DNA of 64,000 nucleotides, taken from contig CP017245.1 of NCBI GenBank assembly GCA_001765415.1, positions 1,612,001 through 1,676,000 on the forward strand, written 5' to 3'. A model generated the notes under the pieces. The model had not been told where the DNA came from, did not search any database, and was given only the letters and a program-made list of their open reading frames with translations. Of the stretch, positions 18,789 to 27,757 are shown one piece after another (position 1 is the stretch's first letter; each line of letters starts with the position of its first letter). The position numbers and the translations under genes were made by a program. The stretch comes from Candidatus Melainabacteria bacterium MEL.A1. GTDB taxonomy: Bacteria > Cyanobacteriota > Vampirovibrionia > Gastranaerophilales > Gastranaerophilaceae.

Positions 18789-19232
18789 ATGAGTATAATG
18801 GAATCAATGAATATCGGAGCAAATGCCTTAAAAGCTCATGGCTTGAGGATGGATATTCATGCAAAAAATATTGCGAATGTTGATACTCCGAATTACGTAA
18901 GAAAAATTCCTATTTTAAATGCGACAGAAGATATTTCTTTTCACGGTTTGATGAATACTATGAAAGAGGATGTTTTTGGTGTTGGAACTTTACCTTATTT
19001 GCAAGGTGGGGTAGTGTTTAACGGATGTGTAGAAGATCCGACATTAGGAGATAAAATTTATAGACCGGGACACCCAGATGCAGATGCAAACGGATATATT
19101 AGAGCATCAAACGTAAACCCTGCAGTTGATATGGCAGATGCAATCTTAGCACAACGTGCATATGAAGCCAACTTAGCATTAATCAATATAACTAAATCAA
19201 TGGCACAAAAAGCAACAGAAATAGGTAGATAG
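18789..19232 (+). CDS. flgC: Flagellar basal-body rod protein FlgC
   Basis: 147 residues. HAKNIANVDTPNYVRKIPIL at the N-terminus and the HPDADANGYIRASNVNPAVD segment are FlgC hallmarks; the C-terminus MADAILAQRAYEANLALINI is the rod helix. FlgC partners FlgB in the proximal rod. Downstream there is no fliE within this strand; the flagellar cluster ends here. Confidence 0.9.
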   Translation: MSIMESMNIGANALKAHGLRMDIHAKNIANVDTPNYVRKIPILNATEDISFHGLMNTMKEDVFGVGTLPYLQGGVVFNGCVEDPTLGDKIYRPGHPDADANGYIRASNVNPAVDMADAILAQRAYEANLALINITKSMAQKATEIGR

Positions 19233-19267
19233 AAATAGGTTCTACTGATTAATATTTAGGTGTGAAG

Positions 19268-19687
19268 TTAGTAATTGTCAAAAAGTGAACGCCAATAATT
19301 CCCTTTTAAAGAGAAATTATCGTTGTTTATCATGCTATCATAAATTTCTTGCGCACGCTCGTAACTTCTAGTTTCGTTTTCAATATGGATTATTTCGCCA
19401 GTTTTTAGATAGATGTTGATGAAATAAGATGTGTAGCGAATTCCGCCTCTACCACCACTGTTATGTTTGTCTTTTATTTCGTACCTATCAATGTCTGAGA
19501 TGTTAAACTGATTAACAAGTTTTGGATGTCTTAATATTACATTTTTTGAATAAATAAAACAAACATTGTCAGTTTTGGAGCATTGAATACTCTGTAGAGG
19601 GATAAATAATGTTCCAATGAATATTATTGCAACTATTGTATAGATATACTTTATTGATAATTTTTTATTATACCATTTTTCTTTCAA
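19268..19687 (-). CDS. Membrane-anchored hypothetical protein
   Basis: 139 residues from TTG 19687 (ribosome site ggagag). One transmembrane helix at about 12-31 (IKYIYTIVAIIFIGTLFIPL) is followed by a beta-rich domain that could be PH-like (YFINIYLKTGEIIHIENET). No family is recognised. It lies 33 bp downstream of the 19721-20791 gene on the same strand and probably shares its transcript. Confidence 0.6.
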   Translation of the reverse strand: MKEKWYNKKLSIKYIYTIVAIIFIGTLFIPLQSIQCSKTDNVCFIYSKNVILRHPKLVNQFNISDIDRYEIKDKHNSGGRGGIRYTSYFINIYLKTGEIIHIENETRSYERAQEIYDSMINNDNFSLKGNYWRSLFDNY

Positions 19688-19720
19688 AATTGCTCTCCAA
19701 TATTATCTATGAAAAATTGT

Positions 19721-20791
19721 TTAGTTATTGTTTATGCCAATAAATGTTCTTAATTTATCTTCTAATAGTTTACAGTTTTTAGAATAGTAAATACCAAAGA
19801 AAATTACCAACAACCCAAATATAACTAGAACAATTGGAAACATCGGAGTATCTTTAAAGATTTGAAATGCAAGATGTCCTAAGTAAGTCCAAAATCCAAT
19901 TGCACCCCAAACCATAAATACTTTTCTTTTTAAAAGTATGCTTATGAACATGTATATAAAGTTAAATATTGCAGTTAAGAAATAAGCAAATTCATTATCA
20001 CACTCAAATTGAGCCAATATTGAGATTATTGCTCCCCAAAGCATTGTCGCTCCAAAAATATATAACCAATGAGAATAGTCTTCTTTGTTTTGTTTGTCAT
20101 TATCTAATTTAAGTGCATATCCAAGCATTAATAACGCAAATATACATGTTGCAAAGTTTCTCATTCCCCAAGTCGGTTCTATTGCTTGTCCTAAACATAA
20201 AGGAACAATGTCCATAGATAAGTACCACATAGCATAACAGATTGGTAAAGTAAGTAGTGGAAATTTTCGATATTTCAAAAATACAAACCCAGTAAAAATT
20301 GTAGCCAATTCCATTAATATCCATCCACTACGTATCAATATGTGAAAATCATTATACTCGTTAAGGTCTTTAGGCATAATACCGATTAAACATTCAAATG
20401 CCCATACCAATAGTGGAATAACACTTACAGCACAAACATATAACAAGCCTCCAGGTGTTTTCTTCTTTTTATTCCAAAGAAAATTCCCAATTATAACAAA
20501 AATAATAAAATACAATATTGATATTACAAATAGTCCACTATGCCCAAATGTATCCCATATACTACCTAAGTACCAAACCATTGTTGATACTATTATAAAT
20601 GCACCAAAATAATATAGAAAATTTTCAATATTAAATTTAGAATTATTATTAGCTATATTTGCATCTGAATTATTGCTTACAGGTTTCTTCTCTGATGATG
20701 ATTTTAAATATTCTATGAGTTTATTAAATATTTCAACTGAAATAATGCCTTCTTTTTGTGCTTGCAACAAATCTAATTCATTAAAGTTCAT
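19721..20791 (-). CDS. Polytopic membrane protein, DUF2157-like
   Basis: 356 residues. A short cytosolic N-terminus (LDLLQAQKEGIISVEIFNKL) with a linker of Ser/Asn is followed by about nine or ten transmembrane helices from residue 60 to the end. The order (a helical N-terminal module, then many helices) fits DUF2157-like membrane proteins, but the assignment is by appearance only. Ribosome site ggggag precedes ATG 20791. Confidence 0.6.
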   Translation of the reverse strand: MNFNELDLLQAQKEGIISVEIFNKLIEYLKSSSEKKPVSNNSDANIANNNSKFNIENFLYYFGAFIIVSTMVWYLGSIWDTFGHSGLFVISILYFIIFVIIGNFLWNKKKKTPGGLLYVCAVSVIPLLVWAFECLIGIMPKDLNEYNDFHILIRSGWILMELATIFTGFVFLKYRKFPLLTLPICYAMWYLSMDIVPLCLGQAIEPTWGMRNFATCIFALLMLGYALKLDNDKQNKEDYSHWLYIFGATMLWGAIISILAQFECDNEFAYFLTAIFNFIYMFISILLKRKVFMVWGAIGFWTYLGHLAFQIFKDTPMFPIVLVIFGLLVIFFGIYYSKNCKLLEDKLRTFIGINNN

Positions 20792-20834
20792 CGTTCACTC
20801 CCCAAACTGGTGTTCGCATCCAACCTCATCATCT

Positions 20835-20870
20835 AAAAAATAGTTTTAAGGCTAAAGCCTTGTTCTATTT
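20835..20870 (-). terminator. Terminator of tRNA-Leu
   Basis: On the minus strand aaatagaacaaggc, ttta, gccttaaaactattt forms a hairpin with an internal bulge, followed by a T-run (tttttt). It begins eight bases after the tRNA end. Confidence 0.6.
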
Positions 20871-20877
20871 TATATAA

Positions 20878-20958
20878 TGTCGACGGGGGGACTTGAACCC
20901 CCACAGCTCTCGCCACATGCACCTCAAGCATGCGTGTCTACCATTCCACCACATCGAC
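20878..20958 (-). tRNA. tRNA-Leu, anticodon GAG
   Basis: The minus-strand sequence begins gtcgatgtggtggaat and folds as a tRNA. The acceptor stem GTCGATG/CGTCGAC has discriminator A. The anticodon arm is CATGC TT GAG GT GCATG. A class II variable arm (tggcgagagctg) and a T arm (gggggTTCAAGTccccc) follow. CCA is not encoded. GAG reads CUU/CUC leucine codons. Confidence 0.93.
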
Positions 20959-21164
20959 ATAAGTTGCTTGTAAATATTGCCAATGTAGAAAGACTGCTCG
21001 TGGTGGAAGTGCTTCGCACCCTCTCACAAAACGTGACATTTAGTCACCTTTCTCCTTGTTTGCTCGCATTAAACGGGTCTACCGATAAAGCTATTCGCTT
21101 TATTCGTTCGCCCTCTGCTCGCAAACAGTTCGGCAGAGTACCACATCGACAAAAGTTGCTTGTA
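20948..21164. repeat. 25-bp direct repeat of the tRNA-Leu 5' end flanking an insert
   Basis: accacatcgacaWaagttgcttgta occurs at 20948-20972 and 21140-21164 (one mismatch). The first copy includes the 5' end of tRNA-Leu. The 167 bp between contain short repeat-like pieces (acgtgacatttagtcac, attcgctttattcg, ctctgctcgcaaacagttcggc) and no convincing gene. This is the whole content of the 300-bp gap to uvrA. Confidence 0.7.
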
Positions 21165-21260
21165 TAAACAACGATATTTAATTTTCAATACCTGTAAATA
21201 TACCATAAATATCAGATTTTGTAAATTTGAAAAACATTTTTTACATGCAATAATGTAGGT

Positions 21261-24113
21261 ATGCTAGACACGATTATTATTAAAGGCGCAAAAGAACATA
21301 ATTTAAAAGATGTTTCATTACAATTACCAAAAAACGAGTTGATTGTTTTTACAGGTGTTTCAGGTTCGGGAAAATCTTCACTTGCTTTTGATACGATTTT
21401 TGCAGAAGGACAAAGACGCTATATTGAAAGCCTTTCAACCTATGCACGTCAATTCTTAGGACAGATGGATAAACCTAATGTTGATTATATTGATGGTCTT
21501 TCTCCTGCGATTTCTATTGACCAAAAATCAACAAGCAACAATCCTCGTTCAACTGTTGGAACAGTTACGGAAATTTACGACTATTTAAGGCTTTTGTATG
21601 CTCGTGTCGGAACTCCTTACTGTCCAAATTGTGGAGAAAAGATTAAACCGCAAACTGTTGACGAAATTGTTTCTAATATTATGAAACTCCCAGAAGGAAC
21701 TAAAATTCAGATTTTAGCTCCGGTCGTGAGAGGTAAAAAAGGAGAATATTCTTCAACGTTTGAGGAATTAAGGCAAGAAGGTTTTGTACGTGTAAAAGTT
21801 GATGGTGAAATATACAATCTTGATGAAGATGAAATTTCGCTTGCAAAAACTAAAAAACACGATATTTCAGTTGTCGTTGATAGAATTGTAGTTAAAACAT
21901 CTGCGCAATCTCGTATTGCAGACAGTGTTCAAATTGCTTTAAAAAAAGCTGATGGTGTTGCAGTAGTAGATGTTGTTGGAGAAAAAGGAACTCCAAATAA
22001 AGAAATTATATATAGCGAAAAACTGGCATGTCCTAAGTGTAACTTGAGCTTTGAGGAATTAGCTCCTCGTATATTTTCTTTTAATGCACCTTATGGAGCT
22101 TGTGAAAGATGTTCCGGTTTGGGAGCTGATTTTGTAATTGACCCAAATTTAATTGTTCCTGATAGAAAAAAATCTTTGAATGATGGGGCAATTTATCCTT
22201 GGTCAAAGACTTCAACCCAATATTATAATGATGTTCTAAAATCTGTTTGCCATCATTTCGGTATAGATATGGACAAACCTTTTGAGGATTTGACGGAAGC
22301 TGAACAACAAATCATTCTTTATGGAAGTAATGATATTATCAAATTTACGGTTATGCGTTTTGGTTCTCATCGTTATGAAACGAAATACCGTAATTTTGAC
22401 GGTGTAATTCCATTTTTAGAAAAAAGATATAATGAGTCTAATGGCGAATATTGGCGAGAAGAAATTGAAAAATATATGACAACAACTCCTTGCCCTGATT
22501 GTAATGGCGCTAGATTAAAGCCGTTCCCGCTTGCGGTAAAAATTAAAGATAAAAATATCTATGAATTTACGTTAATGCCAATTGATGAAGAGTTAGATTT
22601 TATTTCTGATTTGTATTTGGAATTAAATGAATTTCAGATGCACATTGCAAAACAAATTTTGGATGAAATTAGAGCAAGATTAAGATTTTTGAAAGATGTT
22701 GGATTAAGTTATCTTGATTTGGCTCGTCGTGCCGGAACTTTATCCGGTGGAGAGGCTCAAAGAATACGATTGGCAACTCAAATCGGTAGTGGGTTGTCTG
22801 GAGTTTTGTATGTTTTAGATGAACCTTCAATTGGCTTGCACCAGAGAGATAATGATAGGTTGATAAAAACCCTTATAAAACTCCGAAATCTCGGTAATAC
22901 CTTGATTGTTGTTGAGCATGATGAAGATACAATAAGAAATGCGGATTATATTGTTGATATTGGTCCAAAAGCTGGTCTAAATGGTGGAAACGTTATAGCT
23001 TGTGGAACAGTTGATGATATAATTGCAGCTCAAGCTTCTATTACCGGAAAATATTTGAGTGGTGAAAAATTTATTCCTGTTCCCGAAAAAATTCGAGAGG
23101 GAAATGGAAATTTTTTGAGGGTAAAAAATGCTCATATCAATAATTTGAAAAACATTGACGTAGATATTCCGTTAGGTAAAATTGTTTGCTTGACAGGTGT
23201 TTCTGGATCTGGAAAATCTTCTTTAATGCAAGATTTGATTTATGAATATGCGTTGCACAAGTTGCGAGGAAATAAACCAAAGCCACAAGGTGTGGATGAA
23301 ATCGAAGGTTTTGAAAACATAGATAAAATTATTGCAATAGATCAATCTCCTATAGGTAGAACTCCTCGTTCAAACCCTGCAACATATACGGATTTGTTTA
23401 CACATATTAGAGATTTGTTTTCAAAAACAAATGAGGCAAAACTTAGAGGTTACAAACCCGGCAGATTTAGTTTTAACGTAAAAGGCGGTCGATGTGAGGC
23501 TTGCAAAGGTGATGGTGTTTTAAAAATTGAGATGAACTTCTTATCAGATGTTTATGTAAAATGTGATGTTTGTAAGGGGAAGCGTTATAACAGAGAAACA
23601 TTGGAAGTTAAATATAAGGGTAAAACAATTTCGGATGTTCTTGAAATGAGTGTGAAAGAAGCGTTAGAATTTTTTGACAGTATTCCGTCTATAAAATCAA
23701 GGTTGCAAACTTTGAATGATGTCGGACTTGATTATATGAAGCTTGGGCAGAGCGCAACAACTTTATCCGGTGGTGAAGCTCAGCGAATTAAACTCGCATC
23801 TGAATTGAATAAACGTTCTACCGGCAAAACTCTTTATTTGTTGGATGAACCTTCCGTTGGGTTGCATTGGTATGATTTGGATAAACTAATCAAGATATTA
23901 CAGCAATTGGCAGATCAGGGGAATACTGTTCTTGTAATTGAACATAATCTGGATTTTATAAAAATTGCGGATTATATTATTGATTTAGGTCCGGAAGGCG
24001 GTATTGGCGGTGGACAGATTATTGCGCAAGGAACTCCTTCTGAAGTTGCAAGATGTAAACAATCATACACAGGTCAATATTTAAAACCAATGTTGACAAA
24101 TAGTTCAAAATAA
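21261..24113 (+). CDS. uvrA: Excinuclease ABC subunit A
   Basis: 950 residues, full length. UvrA recognises DNA lesions and loads UvrB in nucleotide excision repair. Both ABC ATPase halves are visible: Walker [15 protein letters not shown] and [14 protein letters not shown], and two ABC signatures ([26 protein letters not shown]). Zinc modules with [15 protein letters not shown] and [18 protein letters not shown] are also present. There is no ribosome site before ATG 21261, and AATAAT ends 7 bp upstream, so the mRNA may be leaderless. uvrB and uvrC are not in the window. Confidence 0.97.
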   Translation: MLDTIIIKGAKEHNLKDVSLQLPKNELIVFTGVSGSGKSSLAFDTIFAEGQRRYIESLSTYARQFLGQMDKPNVDYIDGLSPAISIDQKSTSNNPRSTVGTVTEIYDYLRLLYARVGTPYCPNCGEKIKPQTVDEIVSNIMKLPEGTKIQILAPVVRGKKGEYSSTFEELRQEGFVRVKVDGEIYNLDEDEISLAKTKKHDISVVVDRIVVKTSAQSRIADSVQIALKKADGVAVVDVVGEKGTPNKEIIYSEKLACPKCNLSFEELAPRIFSFNAPYGACERCSGLGADFVIDPNLIVPDRKKSLNDGAIYPWSKTSTQYYNDVLKSVCHHFGIDMDKPFEDLTEAEQQIILYGSNDIIKFTVMRFGSHRYETKYRNFDGVIPFLEKRYNESNGEYWREEIEKYMTTTPCPDCNGARLKPFPLAVKIKDKNIYEFTLMPIDEELDFISDLYLELNEFQMHIAKQILDEIRARLRFLKDVGLSYLDLARRAGTLSGGEAQRIRLATQIGSGLSGVLYVLDEPSIGLHQRDNDRLIKTLIKLRNLGNTLIVVEHDEDTIRNADYIVDIGPKAGLNGGNVIACGTVDDIIAAQASITGKYLSGEKFIPVPEKIREGNGNFLRVKNAHINNLKNIDVDIPLGKIVCLTGVSGSGKSSLMQDLIYEYALHKLRGNKPKPQGVDEIEGFENIDKIIAIDQSPIGRTPRSNPATYTDLFTHIRDLFSKTNEAKLRGYKPGRFSFNVKGGRCEACKGDGVLKIEMNFLSDVYVKCDVCKGKRYNRETLEVKYKGKTISDVLEMSVKEALEFFDSIPSIKSRLQTLNDVGLDYMKLGQSATTLSGGEAQRIKLASELNKRSTGKTLYLLDEPSVGLHWYDLDKLIKILQQLADQGNTVLVIEHNLDFIKIADYIIDLGPEGGIGGGQIIAQGTPSEVARCKQSYTGQYLKPMLTNSSK

Positions 24114-24142
24114 TTTATCTTTTTTTATAGAAAGTAGGTTTT

Positions 24143-24778
24143 ATGAAAAATTTTTACGGCTTTTGTTTTTTAATATTGGCATTATTAGGTCAACCGGTTT
24201 TTGCAAAAACTGTAGCAGTTGAAGCAATGAATGATTTTACGACAGAAAATCCTCCTAAAGAGATGAGTGTAAAGCTTTTAGAAGATGTTGTTGTTGATGA
24301 AAATTTAACAATAAAAGCCGAAGACATTATTGATGGGACAGTCATAGATGTTACAGATCCAAAAAGATTGAAAAGAAATGCAACATTTACATTTGTGCCT
24401 ACGAGTTATAAAGATAAAGATGGAAAAGTTGTTGTAATAAAAAACTATTGCCCTGCAAAATATACGACAAAAGTTAATAAAGGAGAACTTGCAAAATCAG
24501 CTGTATTAGGTGTTGGCAATTTTTTTGTGAAAGGTTTGTCAATTGGGTATAGTGCGGTGGAAGGTGCTATTAAAAATGAGAAAGACAACCGTTTTAAATC
24601 AAGTGTAAACGAGGTTTATCAAGATTCTCCGCTTTCTTATGTTGAAAAAGGTGCGGAACTTATTATAGAAAAAGGACAAGTTTTCTTTTTGAATTTTAAA
24701 ACAAAAGATGATGTGCCGGAAGAAGATTTGCCAAATTATGAATATACCGAGTTACAACCTGAGAATAATGTAAAATAA
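24143..24778 (+). CDS. Secreted protein of unknown function, paralogue 1
   Basis: 211 residues with a clear signal peptide (FYGFCFLILALLGQPVFA, cleavage before KTVAVEA). The mature part resembles the next gene product: KT, V, A, DF, NP, a VKLL/IKML strand, GTVIDV, then FTFVPTSY and a YCPAKY/YPAKF motif. A glycine-rich segment (LGVGNFFVKGLSIGY) lies at about 122-136. I recognise no family; a periplasmic beta-rich protein is likely. The start lies 30 bp after uvrA, with agaaagtagg upstream. Confidence 0.7.
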   Translation: MKNFYGFCFLILALLGQPVFAKTVAVEAMNDFTTENPPKEMSVKLLEDVVVDENLTIKAEDIIDGTVIDVTDPKRLKRNATFTFVPTSYKDKDGKVVVIKNYCPAKYTTKVNKGELAKSAVLGVGNFFVKGLSIGYSAVEGAIKNEKDNRFKSSVNEVYQDSPLSYVEKGAELIIEKGQVFFLNFKTKDDVPEEDLPNYEYTELQPENNVK

Positions 24779-24804
24779 GTTATATAAGTCTTATATAACG
24801 GGAA

Positions 24805-24833
24805 TTGACGGATTTTAGAAATTATGTTATTAT
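24805..24833 (+). promoter_or_regulatory. Promoter of the second secreted paralogue
   Basis: TTGACG (24805-24810), a 17-bp spacer, TATTAT (24828-24833), 30 bp upstream of ATG 24863. Confidence 0.6.
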
Positions 24834-24862
24834 CCTGTTATAGCAATTCGGAGATAAAAAGA

Positions 24863-25495
24863 ATGAAAAAAATATTATTTATTATTGCATTACTAACAGG
24901 TCTGGCAGTCGCGCCGGTAGAGGCTAAAACTGCACCGGTTCAAGCATTACAGGATTTCTCTGTTTCAAATCCTGCTCAAACTTTGTTGATTAAAATGCTT
25001 GCAAATGTTCAACTTAATAAAGATACTATGTTGCATGAAGGTTTTTATGTTTTAGGTCAAATTCAAAGTGTTTCAAATTCTTCATTTGTATTTATACCAA
25101 TTAAATATCAAAACTTCCATAATGAAGTATATGAAATTAACGGAAACTACCCTGCAAAATTTGTAGAAATGGTTGATGCGGCTACTAAACAACCTCCACA
25201 AGGAACAATCGCTAAGGATGCAAAATTCTTAATGGACTTTGTGATTGCTGATGAAACTCCTGACAATTCTATTGGAGCTAAATACCAAAATATGGGAACT
25301 CCTTCAAATGGAATTTCTGCAGTAGTGAACCAACAGGATTTGGTTTTGTATGATGGAAGTATTCCAAAAACAATGAAAGATTTTCCTGGAATTAAATTAA
25401 ACTCTTTTGATAATGGTAGTAATTTCAATATTCCAAAAAGATTGATAATTGAAGCTACTCCACGAGAAGTTAATGTTAATGATTTAAAATATTAA
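24863..25495 (+). CDS. Secreted protein of unknown function, paralogue 2
   Basis: About 210 residues from ATG 24863, with ggag nine bases upstream; the frame is open from 24824 but the extra 13 residues lack a ribosome site. Signal peptide KILFIIALLTGLAVAPVEA, then KTAPVQALQDF, IKMLANVQ, GFYVLGQI, FVFIPIKYQ and GNYPAKF, the same order of motifs as its upstream neighbour. The C-terminal halves differ. It has its own promoter, so the pair may be expressed separately. Confidence 0.7.
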   Translation: MKKILFIIALLTGLAVAPVEAKTAPVQALQDFSVSNPAQTLLIKMLANVQLNKDTMLHEGFYVLGQIQSVSNSSFVFIPIKYQNFHNEVYEINGNYPAKFVEMVDAATKQPPQGTIAKDAKFLMDFVIADETPDNSIGAKYQNMGTPSNGISAVVNQQDLVLYDGSIPKTMKDFPGIKLNSFDNGSNFNIPKRLIIEATPREVNVNDLKY

Positions 25496-25518
25496 TTCTT
25501 AAAATAAAAATATGAAGT

Positions 25519-25547
25519 AAAAAGGCGATCATTTTGATCGCCTTTTT
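25519..25547. terminator. Bidirectional terminator
   Basis: aaaaaggcgatca (25519-25531) and tgatcgccttttt (25535-25547) form a 13-bp stem with a 3-base loop and A/T tracts on both sides, between convergent genes. Confidence 0.85.
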
Positions 25548-25551
25548 GTTG

Positions 25552-26220
25552 CTAAAGCTTGTAAGGATAATCTTTTAAAAATTCCCAATTGTCATATTGT
25601 AATAATGTTGAACAATAGGCAGCATTATTTTTGCAGTAACTAAGAGCTTCTTCGCGAGAGTTTATTTTCCCTGGTCCATAACTGGTGAAAGGTTTTTTAG
25701 TTGAGCCTTGCCAAAAAGTCATTTGTTCTTCATTTGTACATAAAATAAAAACAAACTTATCTTTGCCAGTTATGTTTGGAGCTTTAGTTCCGTTGTAATC
25801 ATAGTTCATATCTAAACATCCACCATTGTGCAAATAAACAACTGAGGAATCACTGAATATAATTCTGACTTCGTAATTTCTTGCATCTGCTGGATTGTCT
25901 GATTTAATAGCTTTATCTATAGAAACATATTTAATATATGGAGCAAGATATGTCATGAAAAAATCGTAGGCGTTTTGTGCATTTATGCTTTGCTTATCGC
26001 TAGAACCATCTTCTGCTTTTCTAGTCCATTCTGTTGGTTCTCCGTTATCGTTTGTTGAAAGAAGTACGGCTTGTGACATCATACTATAGAATTTTTTAAT
26101 TCTTGTTGTAGCCTCTTTTTTTCTGTAATTTTGGATTAGAGATGGCATTGTCATTGCTGCAACTATACCAATTATGCCGAGTGTAATCAATACTTCTGCT
26201 AATGTAAAACCTTTTTTCAT
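25552..26220 (-). CDS. Prepilin-like (type IV pilin/pseudopilin) protein, intact
   Basis: 222 residues from ATG 26220 with a strong ggagg site. The leader is only MKKG, then FTLAEVLITLGIIGIVAAM, the prepilin peptidase cleavage site and hydrophobic assembly helix. The globular part includes NYEVRIIFSDSS, DYNGTKAPNITGKD and paired cysteines near the C-terminus (YCKNNAAYC), ending in NWEFLKDYP. It is the clean reference for the three poly-G loci, which share the helix but have long repeat-filled leaders. Presumably exported by a type IV pilus or type II secretion-like machine; none of that machinery is in the window. Confidence 0.88.
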   Translation of the reverse strand: MKKGFTLAEVLITLGIIGIVAAMTMPSLIQNYRKKEATTRIKKFYSMMSQAVLLSTNDNGEPTEWTRKAEDGSSDKQSINAQNAYDFFMTYLAPYIKYVSIDKAIKSDNPADARNYEVRIIFSDSSVVYLHNGGCLDMNYDYNGTKAPNITGKDKFVFILCTNEEQMTFWQGSTKKPFTSYGPGKINSREEALSYCKNNAAYCSTLLQYDNWEFLKDYPYKL

Positions 26221-26293
26221 AAATCCTCCAGAATTGTTCAAATGCAAATAAGAGTATTCAAATACGAATAACAATAATCGTATGCAAATACTA

Positions 26294-26321
26294 GTTTAAC
26301 CTATTTTTTCAAAAAAGTCAA
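26294..26321 (-). promoter_or_regulatory. Promoter of the intact prepilin gene, with downstream TATTTGMAT repeats
   Basis: Minus strand TTGACT (26321-26316), 16-bp spacer, TTAAAC (26299-26294). The untranslated leader then carries three copies of TATTTGCAT/TATTTGAAT before the ribosome site. They are candidate operator or RNA elements. Confidence 0.45.
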
Positions 26322-26341
26322 TATAATATATAATTCTAATT

Positions 26342-26554
26342 ATGAACATAAAGACTAAAATTAAGATGTTGACTGCATCCCGTGCAACTACATTGAAAAA
26401 GCTTGCAGAAAGATTGAGTGAAGAAACTGGTGAGGACTATACTTATAACAGTTTGTTGGGAAAATTGAATAGGGAGAGTTTGTCTTTGAAAGAAGCCGAG
26501 ATTATTGCATCTATTCTTGATTATAAGTTAGAGTTTGTGGATTTGTATAAATAA
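26342..26554 (+). CDS. Small helix-turn-helix-like protein
   Basis: 70 residues, all helical: MNIKTKIKMLTASRATTLKK then LAERLSEETGEDYTYNSLLG and KLNRESLSLKEAEIIASIL. The arrangement fits a compact XRE-type DNA-binding domain with a longer turn. There is no ribosome site; TATAAT (26329-26334) ends seven bases before the ATG, so the transcript would start at or next to the ATG (leaderless). Divergent from the prepilin gene, so it could regulate that promoter; that is inference. Confidence 0.65.
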   Translation: MNIKTKIKMLTASRATTLKKLAERLSEETGEDYTYNSLLGKLNRESLSLKEAEIIASILDYKLEFVDLYK

Positions 26555-26651
26555 TTTTTGTTGGAATTAGTTGTATTATAATAATGTTGGGGTAGGTACC
26601 CCGCCCTACATTTTTATATTGTGTAGTGGCTTATATACATAAATATATAAA

Positions 26652-26702
26652 AGCGCCATTTCCAAAATTGAAAAAATAACTTCAATATTCAGAAATAGCG
26701 CT
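26652..26702 (-). terminator. Terminator downstream of tsf
   Basis: Minus-strand agcgctatttc pairs with gaaatggcgct around an AU-rich inner hairpin and is followed by tttatatattt. The 190-bp gap also holds a ggggtaggtaccccgccctac palindrome-like segment and a ggcgggtggagcggcacgctcct repeat that touches the tsf stop and also occurs at 8308-8331. Confidence 0.55.
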
Positions 26703-26745
26703 AATACTAAAAACTGCTCCAATGGGCGGGTGGAGCGGCACGCTC

Positions 26746-27609
26746 CTAGCCTTTTACTTGGCTCATAACTTCGTCAGCGAAGTTTTCTTGACGTTTTTCA
26801 AGACCTTCACCTAGCATATATCTAGAGAAAGCTTTGATAGTCAATTTACCTTCAATCAATTGTCCAACTGTTACGTCAGGATTTTTGATGAAAGGTTGTT
26901 CAAGAAGAACTCTGTGTGACATAAGTTTGTTTACACGACCTTCAACGATTTTAGCTCTGATTTGTTCAGGTTTCTTTTGAAGATCTTCTTTACCCATTTC
27001 AACTTCTGTTTCGTGATCGATAACAGATTGAGGAATTTCTGCTCTTGTAATAAATTCTGGAGCAGAAGATGCGATATGTAAGCAGATATCGTTCATCAAT
27101 TCAGCATCTTTGTTATCAGTTTCGATTAGAACACCGATTTTACCGTTGTGAATGTAAGAAGCAGTGTTGCCTTCATAACGAACAAATCTTCTGAAGGTAA
27201 TTTTTTCGCCGATAGAAGCGATTTTTTCTTTAATAACTTCAGAAACAACTTTTCCGCATTTAGGGCAAGTTGAAGCAAGAAGTGCATCAACATCAGCTGG
27301 GTTTGAAGTTGCAACAAGTTCAGCCAAACCGTTAGCAAGTTCTTTAAATTCTTCGTTTTTTGCAACGAAGTCAGTTTCACAGTTCAATTCAACCATTGCA
27401 CCGCAATTGTCTTGGATAGAAGAAGTAACAACACCTTCAGCTGCAATTCTTCCCATTTTTTTATCAGCAGAAGCCATACCTTTTTGGCGAAGGACTTCCA
27501 TAGCCTTTTCCATATCACCGTCAGTTTCAACAAGAGCTTTTTTAGCATCCATCATACCAGCACCTGTTTTATCACGGAGTTCTTTAACCATTTGAGCTGT
27601 AATATTCAT
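26746..27609 (-). CDS. tsf: Elongation factor Ts
   Basis: 287 residues. EF-Ts is the guanine nucleotide exchange factor of EF-Tu (tuf at 33075). The N-terminal UBA-like module (VKELRDKTGAGMMDAKKALV), ELNCETDFVAKNEEF and the C-terminal coiled region are clear. It has an unusual CPKCG pair in the core (STCPKCGKVV), which could bind metal. The rpsB-tsf order is standard, but the 148-bp gap between them holds inverted heptad repeats. Confidence 0.96.
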   Translation of the reverse strand: MNITAQMVKELRDKTGAGMMDAKKALVETDGDMEKAMEVLRQKGMASADKKMGRIAAEGVVTSSIQDNCGAMVELNCETDFVAKNEEFKELANGLAELVATSNPADVDALLASTCPKCGKVVSEVIKEKIASIGEKITFRRFVRYEGNTASYIHNGKIGVLIETDNKDAELMNDICLHIASSAPEFITRAEIPQSVIDHETEVEMGKEDLQKKPEQIRAKIVEGRVNKLMSHRVLLEQPFIKNPDVTVGQLIEGKLTIKAFSRYMLGEGLEKRQENFADEVMSQVKG

Positions 27610-27638
27610 TTATAATTCTCCTTATTTATATTAAGCGA

Positions 27639-27750
27639 AACGTGAAAAATGAGAAGTGAAAAGTTCTTTACATAAAAGCAGTCTTAGCAAAATTATACTA
27701 ATATCAACTTTTGTAATGGTCTTTTCACATTTCACCTTTCACGTCTCACG
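27639..27750. repeat. Inverted heptad repeats between rpsB and tsf
   Basis: gcgaaacgtgaaaaatgagaag (27639-27660) and cttttcacatttcacctttcacgtctcacg (27721-27750) are inverted versions of the GTGAAAR/GTGARTR heptad family, separated by about 60 bp. They could form a long hairpin in the rpsB-tsf message. Confidence 0.6.
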
Positions 27751-27757
27751 AATGTAT

